From: Geopsychrobacter sp.
GTDB lineage: Bacteria; Desulfobacterota; Desulfuromonadia; Desulfuromonadales; Geopsychrobacteraceae
Assembly (NCBI GenBank): GCA_030620915.1
Contig: JAUXIR010000119.1
Location: 1 to 5,819, forward strand
Reading direction: 5' to 3'
Length of the DNA: 5,819 nt
Shown here: in pieces, positions 1 to 5,583 of the stretch
How the letters are laid out: each line of letters begins with the position of its first letter
Numbering within the stretch: the first letter of the stretch is position 1
Notes under the pieces: model-generated
The model's database searches: none
What the model saw: only the letters and a program-made list of their open reading frames with translations
What the model was told of the DNA's origin: nothing
Position numbers and translations under genes: made by a program

Positions 1-202
1 CATGATGCCGCTGATGAACGGCGATCTCAAGATTAAAACCCTGAAGAACAACACCCGAAGCCGCAATATTCCAGTCCTGCTTATGTCGTCAAAAATGCCA
101 GCTGAACTCCAGCAACTAGCAGATGCTGCCGGTGCCAATGGGATTATCTCAAAGCCCTTCACCCCATTCGGGCTGGTCCAGGCCGTTCGTAACTATCTTT
201 GA
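1..202 (+). CDS. Response regulator receiver domain, C-terminal part (5' truncated)
   Basis: The open frame enters from the left edge and stops at TGA 200-202, giving about 66 visible residues. It is the second half of a CheY-like receiver domain. It starts with MMPLMNG, the segment that normally follows the phospho-accepting Asp by one or two residues, so that Asp lies just outside the window. The PVLLMSSK segment carries the conserved Ser/Thr switch position, and GIISKPF carries the invariant Lys and the cis-Pro. The protein ends soon after the last receiver helix (LVQAVRNYL). It is therefore either a stand-alone receiver or a receiver at the C-terminus of a larger hybrid kinase or regulator; the window cannot tell which. 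A 55-bp gap separates it from the selenoprotein gene. The two could share a transcript, since I see no terminator between them, but no functional link is visible. Confidence 0.88.
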   Translation, partial: MMPLMNGDLKIKTLKNNTRSRNIPVLLMSSKMPAELQQLADAAGANGIISKPFTPFGLVQAVRNYL

Positions 203-214
203 AGCCGCTATACT
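186..214 (+). promoter_or_regulatory. Possible weak sigma-70 promoter upstream of the selenoprotein gene
   Basis: A TATACT hexamer at 209-214 resembles a -10 box. TTCGTA at 186-191, 17 bp upstream, is only a poor -35 match (3 of 6). Transcription would begin near 221, at the palindrome there. The gene could equally be read through from the upstream receiver gene. This is a pattern match only. Confidence 0.3.
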
Positions 215-220
215 TTGTGC

Positions 221-230
221 GAAACGTTTC
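221..230. repeat. Perfect 10-bp palindrome upstream of the selenoprotein gene
   Basis: GAAACGTTTC is its own reverse complement. It sits 27 bp before the ATG at 258 and just downstream of the candidate -10 box. Position and symmetry would suit a small operator, but no known regulator site is recognised and a 10-bp palindrome can occur by chance. Confidence 0.3.
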
Positions 231-257
231 AGCCCCCTGCCCAACAGGAGATAAGCG

Positions 258-908
258 ATGCGCTTAAATGCCCTGCTGTCAGCCATGAGTCAGGATTTTG
301 CCTCCAAGGCCGATCCCAAGGCACTGGCAATCATGAAAGAGACCCGCCAGCAACTGGAAGATTCGGGCCTGCATAAAGAGGCCCTGGGGTCCGGCGAACA
401 GATGACCGATTTCGTGCTGCTCGATTCTTCAAATAGCGAATTTTCAAGCCGTGAGGCACTAAAGAAAGGGCCTCTGCTACTTTGCTGGTATCGGGGAATC
501 TGGTGACCTTACTGCAATGCGGAGCTGGAGGCTCTGCAAGAGATTCTACCTGAAATCGAGAAAACCGGCACCACCATGGTCGCGATCTCGCCGATGCTAC
601 AAAAGTACGCCGGCAACCTGGTGCGGAATCTCGGCCTGAGCTTTCCCCTGCTGCTCGACCCAGACAATCTGCTGGCCAAGCAATTTCGCATGGTCTACAA
701 GCTACCCGATTCCCTCAAAGAGGTCTACCAGGGATTCGGCATTGATCTGGAACGCTTCAACGGCAATGCTCACTGGGAGCTGCCACTACCAGGACGTTTT
801 ATAATCGATCGCGACGGTACCCTGATCGATGCGGCGCTCTACCCGGATCACACCCAGAGGCCTGAACCCGAAGAGACCCTTGAGATCCTTAAAAAACTCA
901 CCGCTTGA
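258..908 (+). CDS. Peroxiredoxin-like (AhpC/TSA fold) selenoprotein, UxxC motif, Sec at residue 83
   Basis: One 217-codon frame (216 residues) is continuous if TGA 504-506 is read as selenocysteine. The start ATG 258 follows AGGAG (246-250) at 7 bp. The N-terminal helical part covers roughly residues 1-45. A thioredoxin-fold AhpC/TSA domain follows: strand LLLCWYRG, then W-U83-P-Y-C86-NAEL, where relatives typically read RGxWCPYCNxEL, so Sec replaces the first (peroxidatic-type) Cys. Then come VAISPM, the FPLLLDPDN segment and, near the C-terminus, PLPGRFIIDRDG followed by a helix. This last part matches the family's usual ending. The fold and motif indicate a thiol/selenol peroxidase or disulfide reductase, probably cytoplasmic since no signal peptide is seen. 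Substrate and reductant are unknown. The only other Cys, C76, lies on the strand before the motif. A SECIS-like hairpin lies just downstream of the TGA. Ordinary gene callers would give 258-506 and 576-908 as two ORFs. A nonsense pseudogene is the alternative, and I consider it unlikely. Confidence 0.92.
504..506 (+). other. In-frame UGA selenocysteine codon
   Basis: TGA lies between TGG (Trp82) and CCT TAC TGC (Pro-Tyr-Cys86). Homology to AhpC/TSA-like proteins continues in the same frame on both sides with no insertion or deletion. The position is that of the catalytic Cys in relatives (family knowledge), the usual place for Sec. Reading it requires SelA, SelB, SelC and SelD elsewhere in the genome; none is in this window. 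Confidence 0.9.
518..538 (+). promoter_or_regulatory. Bacterial SECIS-like mRNA hairpin
   Basis: Bases 518-525 (TGCGGAGC) pair with 531-538 (GCTCTGCA) to give an 8-bp stem with one G-U pair. The loop is the pentanucleotide UGGAG at 526-530. The loop begins 20 nt after the last base of the UGA. A compact stem with a small apical loop, a G within the first two loop positions and a UGA-to-loop distance of about 16-37 nt is what is known of bacterial SECIS elements that bind SelB. The hairpin lies inside the coding sequence (NAELEAL), as bacterial SECIS elements do. It was paired by hand and no folding energy was calculated. Confidence 0.82.
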
Positions 909-930
909 GAGAAAAGGCCGATCAGATAAC

Positions 931-968
931 AAAAGGCAACACCTGGAAAAATCAGGACGTTGCCTTTT
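931..968. terminator. Strong intrinsic terminator, probably bidirectional, between convergent genes
   Basis: AAAAGGCAAC (931-940) pairs perfectly with GTTGCCTTTT (959-968). Inside it, CCTG (942-945) pairs with CAGG (953-956), leaving a small A-rich loop. The stem ends in T runs on either strand. It lies 22 bp after the selenoprotein stop and 14 bp after the thioesterase stop on the opposite strand, so it can end both transcripts. Confidence 0.85.
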
Positions 969-982
969 GGGTTTAAGCGGCC

Positions 983-1381
983 TCAGCACAAAACAGCATC
1001 AATCTCGGCGGGCAGAAAAGGCCGGTTGCGCTCATTGAGTGCGGTGCCGATGATCAGCCCTTCGAGGATCAAAGCCCCGTCAGAATCCCGCACTATCTGC
1101 TGCCTGAAGGCGAACCTGAGTTTCGAGATCCGCTCCATGCGCGTCAAAACCGCGAAACGGTCTCCACTCACCAGTGAGCGGCGATAATCGAGTTCGGCCC
1201 TGATGACCACCAGATTAATCCGAGCCCTGGTCAACTCGGCAAAGTCGAGCCCCAGGTTTTTCAGAAATTCATGGCGACTATGCTCAAGGTAATGTTGATA
1301 GATGGCATTGTTCACCACCCCCTGCATGTCGCATTCATAATCCCGAACTTCAAACGACTGACAATGCTGCGATTCCGACAT
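983..1381 (-). CDS. Acyl-CoA thioesterase, 4HBT/YbgC-FcbC-like hotdog fold
   Basis: This encodes 132 residues, the normal size for a single hotdog-fold thioesterase. The start ATG at 1381 is chosen because AGGAG precedes it by 7 bp; a longer frame to 1426 lacks such a site. The N-terminus carries the family signature YECDMQGVVNNAIYQHYLEH-SR: D18 corresponds to the catalytic Asp of 4-hydroxybenzoyl-CoA thioesterase-type enzymes, followed by GVVNN and the hotdog helix with E33 and R36. Later segments such as LDYRRSLVSGD and the strand KLRFAFRQQIV are typical of the fold. The expected reaction is hydrolysis of an acyl-CoA thioester to free CoA and acid in the cytoplasm; the substrate cannot be read from sequence. 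It lies 63 bp downstream of the CoA-disulfide reductase gene on the same strand, probably in one operon, which suggests a link to CoA or thiol status (inference). Confidence 0.9.
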   Translation of the reverse strand: MSESQHCQSFEVRDYECDMQGVVNNAIYQHYLEHSRHEFLKNLGLDFAELTRARINLVVIRAELDYRRSLVSGDRFAVLTRMERISKLRFAFRQQIVRDSDGALILEGLIIGTALNERNRPFLPAEIDAVLC

Positions 1382-1444
1382 GAGCCATCTCCTGATTGTG
1401 TGACCTAACAGATCAGCAGACTTCAACAGAAACGGGATGAATCG

Positions 1445-3145
1445 TCAAGCGACCTGTTGCCTGGCAGCGGTTTCCAACTCGTAGGGCCAGGCAATCACTC
1501 CACCTTCAAGATAGCGAACTTTTTTGAATCCCGCCGCCAACAGTATCCGCGCGGCCTCATAACCACGTAGGCTCAACTTGCAAAAAGGCACAATTTCTCG
1601 ATCTGGGGGCAGCTCATGCAAACGTTCACGCAACTGCCCCAACGGGATCAGGATGGCCCCAGGGATCCGCACCTGCTCTGCTTCGGCCGGTGAACGGACA
1701 TCTAGCAGAATCATCGGCTGCAGCTGCTGCCGGCGTTGCTGAAGTTCGAGCGGGGTGTAACTGGCGGCCAAGCCGTCCAACTTGTTGCGCAGGGCATTGG
1801 CGGCCTGATGCAAGGGATCCATCGCAGTGGCGAAGGGGGGTGCGTAGGCCAGATCGAGTCGTGCCAGATCGTCGACCGTTCCGTTAAGGCTCAACAGAGA
1901 GACGATGACATTGATCCGCCCGGCAATCTCACCCGGCCCGGCCATCTGCGCGCCAAGCAGTTTCCGGCTGTTACGATCAGCGATCAGGCGGATAACGACC
2001 GGCTTCACCCCTGGATAAGCATGCACCCGGTCTGGTGCCGAGATCAGAACCGATTCAGCCGCGTAACCGGCCGCCGTTGCGTCACTGGCAGAAAGACCTG
2101 TCCGCGCAAGGCTTTGATCGAAGAGTTTAACAATCAGGGTCCCTAAAACCCCGGGGAAAAGGTCGCTTGAACCGCCAAGCTGATCCGCCAGGACTCGCCC
2201 CTGTCGGTTGGCCGTCGAGCCGAGTGGCAGATGGAGATGTTTACCCGTTTGCAACTGCACCACCTCGACACAGTCTCCAGCGGCAAATATCTGCGGGTCA
2301 CTGGTCCGCATCTGTGGGTCGACCAGAATCCCGCCGCTCTCTCCCAGCCGTAAACCGGCTGCAGCCGCCAATTCAGTCTCGGGGCGAACCCCAATCGCCA
2401 TGACCACCAGATCTGCGGCATAACTGCCACTCTTTGTCACCGCACGACAAACGCGCCCGGCCTCCCCCTCAAGACTCACCAGGCCTTCATTGAGACGCAG
2501 GTCGACCCCCTGTTTACTCAGTTCGCGCGCCGCCAGACCGGCAAGATCGGCGTCAACCACAGCGTCCAGAATCTGCCCTTGTCGCTCAAGCAGAGTGACA
2601 ATCAGGCCCCGTGCGACCAGCGCCTCGGCCATCTCGAGTCCGATCAACCCGGCACCAACTACAACCGCGCGCTTGGCGTCGCTAGCAAACCGATCAATCT
2701 TCTCGGCATCTTCCATGGTCTTGAGCGGCAACACTCCGGCCAGTTCCATCCCGGGAAGTGCCGGCATGATCGGCCGACAGCCGGTTGCCAGAACAAGATT
2801 GTCGTAACCTATATATTCACTGCTTTGACTTTCCAGATTACGCACCAGGACTCTCTGCTGCTGCCGATTGATCTCGACGGCCTCACAGCCGCTGAGGACC
2901 TTAATCCCCTTGACCCGCTCAAAGAAAGCTTCATCACGCGTCACGCCAGCCGGCGTTTGACGTACCTCATCCAGATCGTCAAATAGCCCCTCGACAAAAT
3001 ACGGCAGCGCGCAAGCACCGTAAGAGAAACGCTGACTTCGTTCGACCACAACAATTTCAGACTGACTATCGAGACGGCGCAGGCGCGAAGCGGCTTTCAT
3101 TCCGGCAGCGACTCCGCCGATAATCAGAATTCGTTTTTTGGGCAT
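1445..3145 (-). CDS. CoA-disulfide/persulfide reductase, FAD- and NAD(P)H-dependent, with C-terminal rhodanese domain
   Basis: This encodes 566 residues. Start ATG 3145 follows AGGAG at 7 bp and is preferred to an upstream ATG at 3184. Domains: FAD Rossmann motif IIGGVAAG (residues 8-15); a redox-active Cys at C45 in YGACALPYF; ATGCRP (120-125); NAD(P)H-binding GAGLIG (164-169); FAD motif AAGDC (288-292); a dimerisation domain with YAPPF (434-438) and MDPLHQAAN; and a rhodanese domain from about 470, with LDVRSPAE (481-488) and active-site C522 in FCKLSLRGYEAA. This is the CoADR-rhodanese fusion of the pyridine nucleotide-disulfide oxidoreductase family. Known members reduce CoA disulfide, CoA persulfide or polysulfide, using a single cysteine in the flavin domain while the rhodanese handles sulfane sulfur. 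C45 sits in a slightly variant motif (usual form roughly ANCGLPYY). Cytoplasmic, no signal peptide. First gene of a likely two-gene operon with the thioesterase. CoA disulfide versus persulfide as substrate cannot be decided from sequence. Confidence 0.93.
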   Translation of the reverse strand: MPKKRILIIGGVAAGMKAASRLRRLDSQSEIVVVERSQRFSYGACALPYFVEGLFDDLDEVRQTPAGVTRDEAFFERVKGIKVLSGCEAVEINRQQQRVLVRNLESQSSEYIGYDNLVLATGCRPIMPALPGMELAGVLPLKTMEDAEKIDRFASDAKRAVVVGAGLIGLEMAEALVARGLIVTLLERQGQILDAVVDADLAGLAARELSKQGVDLRLNEGLVSLEGEAGRVCRAVTKSGSYAADLVVMAIGVRPETELAAAAGLRLGESGGILVDPQMRTSDPQIFAAGDCVEVVQLQTGKHLHLPLGSTANRQGRVLADQLGGSSDLFPGVLGTLIVKLFDQSLARTGLSASDATAAGYAAESVLISAPDRVHAYPGVKPVVIRLIADRNSRKLLGAQMAGPGEIAGRINVIVSLLSLNGTVDDLARLDLAYAPPFATAMDPLHQAANALRNKLDGLAASYTPLELQQRRQQLQPMILLDVRSPAEAEQVRIPGAILIPLGQLRERLHELPPDREIVPFCKLSLRGYEAARILLAAGFKKVRYLEGGVIAWPYELETAARQQVA

Positions 3146-3331
3146 CGATTTTCTCCTGATGATCTTCTTTATGTATCTCCACAAAAATCTGGAAGTAAGG
3201 GCTCAAGAGACAGACTAGGGTAGGCGCACACCCACAGTCAATAGACATATATGAATACATAAATTAAAAGATCTATCTAGACAGCTTTTTACTACCCTGA
3301 TACCCTGCTGAAAATTACAACGGAGGCGACG
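3146..3331. promoter_or_regulatory. Divergent intergenic region between the CoA-disulfide reductase and DUF1847 genes
   Basis: This 186-bp AT-richer spacer holds the start regions of two outward-facing genes. For the minus strand, TTGACT (complement of 3236-3241) and TAGTCT (complement of 3212-3217) are 18 bp apart, a plausible -35 with a weak -10. For the plus strand, TAGACA (3278-3283) lies 17 bp before TACCCT (3301-3306), a fair -35 with a poor -10. The GGAGG at 3322-3326 serves the DUF1847 start. Neither promoter is certain. The CTACCCT motif recurs here on both strands and is listed separately. Confidence 0.45.
3217..3307. repeat. CTACCCT motif repeated in both orientations in the divergent promoter region
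   Basis: AGGGTAG at 3217-3223 is the reverse complement of CTACCCT at 3292-3298. A second TACCCTG follows at 3301-3307, in direct repeat with 3293-3299 at an 8-bp period. The copies flank or overlap both candidate promoters, as operator half-sites for a shared regulator might. The motif is short, so chance cannot be excluded. Confidence 0.35.
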
Positions 3332-4057
3332 ATGACAACGAAGAACAGTGTACCGGCCTGCACCAAATGTAGCCCCCTGTGGCAAAAACAGGGAACCACA
3401 AACTGCTGGAGTGAGCCAGGTGAGGGACCGGACCAACCCGCACATTGTCCGGCGGCCCTGAGTCCTGACACCATCAAGGAAACCTTCACAGAATATGAAG
3501 GGGAAGATGGGGATGCAAAACTGGCGCGGGTTGCCGCACAGGTCGAAGGCCTATGCTATCAACCGGTTCCGGGAAGCGACGCGGTCAATGCGCGCTGGAC
3601 ACGCGTTGAGGACACCGTTGCCCTCGCCAAACTTATGGGCTACCGCAAGGTAGGGATTGCGACCTGCATCGGGCTACTTGAGGAAAGTTCGCGCCTGGCG
3701 ACCATTCTTAGCGCTCAGGGGCTGGAACCTGTTTCAGTCTGCTGCAAGGCCGGTAGCCTGGATAAACTCTCCCTGGGTCTCAAGGAGGAAGAGAAGGTCC
3801 GCCCCGGAACCTTTGAACCGGCCTGTAACCCGATTGCCCAGGCGCGGGTATTGAACCAGCAGCAGACCGATATGAACCTGATTGTCGGCCTTTGCGTCGG
3901 CCATGACATGCTCTTTGCAAAACACTCCGCTGCGCCGGTTTCAACAATTGTCGTCAAGGACCGCGTGACCGGCCACAACCCGGCGGCAGTACTTTATGGT
4001 CAAAACTTCTATTTCAAACGTCTGCAAAAACAGCAGGTTATCCAGGTAGACGAATAA
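3332..4057 (+). CDS. DUF1847 family protein, cysteine-rich, probable metal-binding, function unknown
   Basis: This encodes 241 residues. Start ATG 3332 follows GGAGG (3322-3326) at 5 bp; the stop is TAA. I recognise the DUF1847 family by conserved blocks: GIATCIGLLEE (from residue 108), VSVCCKAGSLDK (134-145), ACNPIAQA (164-171), GLCVGHD (186-192) and KDRVTGHNP (209-217). The N-terminus has C10-x2-C13, C25 and C39, a likely zinc or other metal site. Further cysteines are C75, C112, C137, C138, C165 and C188, ten in all, several inside the most conserved blocks. No signal peptide or membrane segment is seen, so it should be a cytoplasmic soluble protein. The family has no established function that I know of. 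The cysteine pattern suggests metal or Fe-S binding or thiol redox chemistry (inference). It is divergent from the CoA-disulfide reductase and forms a single-gene unit ended by an intrinsic terminator. Confidence 0.88.
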   Translation: MTTKNSVPACTKCSPLWQKQGTTNCWSEPGEGPDQPAHCPAALSPDTIKETFTEYEGEDGDAKLARVAAQVEGLCYQPVPGSDAVNARWTRVEDTVALAKLMGYRKVGIATCIGLLEESSRLATILSAQGLEPVSVCCKAGSLDKLSLGLKEEEKVRPGTFEPACNPIAQARVLNQQQTDMNLIVGLCVGHDMLFAKHSAAPVSTIVVKDRVTGHNPAAVLYGQNFYFKRLQKQQVIQVDE

Positions 4058-4120
4058 CAGAGACGAAAATAAATGCACCAGCAAGAATACCACGGTACGA
4101 CGAAGGGCTTTTGAAGCAAC

Positions 4121-4146
4121 ACCGGCATCATTTGCCGCGTATTTTT
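4121..4146 (+). terminator. Intrinsic terminator after the DUF1847 gene
   Basis: CGGCA (4123-4127) pairs with TGCCG (4133-4137) around a TCATT loop. Two more base pairs (A4121-T4140, C4122-G4139) extend it past a bulged C. Five T residues follow at 4142-4146. It lies 63 bp after the DUF1847 stop and just before the rrf2 promoter, so it insulates the two units. Confidence 0.72.
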
Positions 4147-4159
4147 CTGTGAAATATTC

Positions 4160-4189
4160 TTGACACAACTGGTCGGCTTTACCTATAGT
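4160..4189 (+). promoter_or_regulatory. Sigma-70 promoter of the rrf2-larE unit
   Basis: A consensus -35 TTGACA (4160-4165) is followed, after 18 bp, by TATAGT (4184-4189), a near-consensus -10 (5 of 6). Initiation is expected near 4196, giving a leader of under 30 nt before the ATG at 4223. Rrf2 regulators usually control their own promoters. GAC (4162-4164) and GTC (4172-4174) form a short dyad over the -35 that could be part of an operator, though this is weak. Confidence 0.8.
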
Positions 4190-4222
4190 TTTAAGATAAG
4201 AAAATCATGGAGGTATAACCAG

Positions 4223-4711
4223 ATGAAGCTTTCAACCAAGAGCCGCTACGGTGTTCGGGCCATGTTCGACATGGCCTACCACGCAGGCACCCTGCCTGCA
4301 CAAATCAAAGACATCTCGCGGCGGCAACAAATCTCCCCGCGCTACCTTGAACAGATTTTTCAAGACTTGAAAAAGGCCGGCCTCCTGAATAGCCGACGTG
4401 GCCCTCAGGGCGGCTACAGCCTCGCCCGCCCTGCCGACGAAATCACGGTGAAGGACATTATTCTGGCCGCCGAAGGCGAGTTGGAGCTGGTGAATTGCGT
4501 AAAGGGCTTGCGTAAGACAAAAGGCACCGAAGAGGACGCAGGCGCAGCCTGTCAGTTTGACAACCGATGCGTCACCCAACATATCTGGAGCAATGCCAGC
4601 AAAATTCTCGGTGACTACTTTTCAAGCCTGTCATTGAAAACACTTTGCGAGCAAGCCAAGGAGATGGGTCTCGAAAAAGAACTCGATCACCGCTTCATGT
4701 ACTTTATCTGA
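4223..4711 (+). CDS. Rrf2/IscR-family transcriptional regulator with three candidate Fe-S cysteines
   Basis: This encodes 162 residues. ATG 4223 is chosen over an earlier ATG (4160) because the protein then begins MKLSTKSRYGVRAM, the canonical Rrf2 N-terminus, and GGAGG (4209-4213) lies 9 bp upstream. The earlier start would also fall inside the promoter. A winged helix-turn-helix spans about residues 1-75: DISRRQQISPRYLEQIF is the recognition region and RRGPQGGYSLARP the wing. The C-terminal part has C92, C110 and C116 followed by H120 and W122, comparable to the three Cys and one His that hold the [2Fe-2S] cluster in IscR. The first gap is 17 residues rather than the 5 of IscR, while the second is the usual 5. 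Expected role: a cytoplasmic dimeric repressor or activator sensing Fe-S, redox or sulfur status, probably acting on its own promoter and so on larE downstream (inference). Confidence 0.92.
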   Translation: MKLSTKSRYGVRAMFDMAYHAGTLPAQIKDISRRQQISPRYLEQIFQDLKKAGLLNSRRGPQGGYSLARPADEITVKDIILAAEGELELVNCVKGLRKTKGTEEDAGAACQFDNRCVTQHIWSNASKILGDYFSSLSLKTLCEQAKEMGLEKELDHRFMYFI

Positions 4712-4755
4712 CGGCATCCCATGAGTATATTGCGAGTACATCTCAGCTGAAACGA

Positions 4756-5583
4756 ATGAACAAAATGTCTCTGCACGCAAAAATGGCTAAACTGCAGTCC
4801 CTGCTGGCTGAAATGGAACAGGTCGTGGTCGCTTTTTCCGGCGGGGTCGACTCTACCTTCCTGCTCAAGGTTGCCAGCGACTGCCTCGGCGCACAAAAGG
4901 TGGTCGCTCTCACCGCGACCTCCCCCACCTACCCCGATTTCGAATATCAGCAGGCCTGTGAGCTCGCGCGTGAGCTCGGCGTAGAACAGATTGTGATCGA
5001 GAGTAACGAACTCGAGATCCCCGGCTTTGCCGACAACCCGCCACGACGCTGTTATCACTGCAAGTACGAGCTGTTCAGCCTCTGCCTGGAGAAGGCAGAA
5101 GAACGCGGTTTTGCGACGGTGCTCGACGGTTCCAACCTGGATGATCTGGCCGATTATCGTCCGGGTCGCGATGCGGTTAAAGAGTTGCAGATCCGCTCGC
5201 CCCTGCTCGAGGCCGGACTCGGCAAGGATGATATCCGTGCATTGAGCCGAGAACTCGGCCTCAAGACCTGGGACAAACAGGCCTTTGCCTGCCTTTCATC
5301 CCGCTTCCCCTACGGGACCAAGATCACAGTCGAACGCTTGCGCCAAATCGACAGTTGTGAGACATTTCTGCGTGAGAACGGCTTCAGAAACTATCGCGTC
5401 CGTTACCACGATGAGATTGCGCGTATCGAGGTTGCCCCTGAGGAGATCCAAAGACTCCTGGACAACCAGCTGCGCGACAGTTTGGTCGCAACATTCAAAC
5501 AGGCGGGCTTCACCTTTATCACCCTCGACCTGCAGGGTTATCGCACCGGCAGCATGAATGCTACCCTGCCCAAGAACCCGTAA
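4756..5583 (+). CDS. larE: LarE family ATP-dependent sulfur transferase (three-cysteine type)
   Basis: From ATG 4756 this encodes 275 residues, normal for LarE. No good ribosome-binding site precedes any candidate start (ATG 4756, 4765 or 4783), so the exact N-terminus is uncertain; all retain the catalytic domain. Motifs: PP-loop SGGVDS (28-33) for ATP pyrophosphatase chemistry, RRCYHCK with C99 and C102, GSNLDDLADYRPGRDA (125-140), and ACLSSRFPYG with C179. LarE adenylates the pyridinium dicarboxylate mononucleotide precursor and inserts sulfur to build the nickel-pincer cofactor first described for lactate racemase. Some LarE proteins sacrifice one Cys, while three-Cys types are reported to hold a [4Fe-4S] cluster that carries the sulfur. 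The C99/C102/C179 set fits the latter. No larA, larB or larC is in view, so the client enzyme is unknown. It lies 44 bp after the rrf2 stop and is probably cotranscribed, with coupling possibly compensating for the weak initiation signal. Confidence 0.9.
   Translation: MNKMSLHAKMAKLQSLLAEMEQVVVAFSGGVDSTFLLKVASDCLGAQKVVALTATSPTYPDFEYQQACELARELGVEQIVIESNELEIPGFADNPPRRCYHCKYELFSLCLEKAEERGFATVLDGSNLDDLADYRPGRDAVKELQIRSPLLEAGLGKDDIRALSRELGLKTWDKQAFACLSSRFPYGTKITVERLRQIDSCETFLRENGFRNYRVRYHDEIARIEVAPEEIQRLLDNQLRDSLVATFKQAGFTFITLDLQGYRTGSMNATLPKNP

Noticed and set aside
200..202. TGA ending the receiver domain as another selenocysteine codon
   Set aside because: The receiver domain is complete at this point and the sequence after it, although open for a while, has no matching family continuation.
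504..506. TGA as a nonsense mutation making the peroxiredoxin gene a pseudogene
   Set aside because: The frame is intact for 133 further codons, the TGA falls exactly on a catalytic Cys position, and a SECIS-like hairpin follows at the right distance.
576..908. Separate 110-residue ORF starting at ATG 576
   Set aside because: It is the C-terminal part of the selenoprotein, in the same frame; no ribosome-binding site precedes ATG 576 and it would lack the active site.
1736..2146. 136-codon plus-strand ORF
   Set aside because: It lies entirely antisense to the CoA-disulfide reductase gene, has no recognisable motif, and its existence is explained by codon bias of the real gene.
2579..2986. 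135-codon plus-strand ORF
   Set aside because: Antisense shadow of the same flavoprotein gene, with no domain signature.
4232..4582. 116-codon minus-strand ORF
   Set aside because: Antisense to the clearly recognised Rrf2 regulator.
4709..4711. TGA ending rrf2 as selenocysteine
   Set aside because: The frame closes after 12 further codons and the family ends here.
4645..4755. N-terminal extension of LarE starting at ATG 4645 inside rrf2
   Set aside because: It would overlap the end of rrf2 by 67 bp, adds residues unlike LarE, and no ribosome-binding site supports it.
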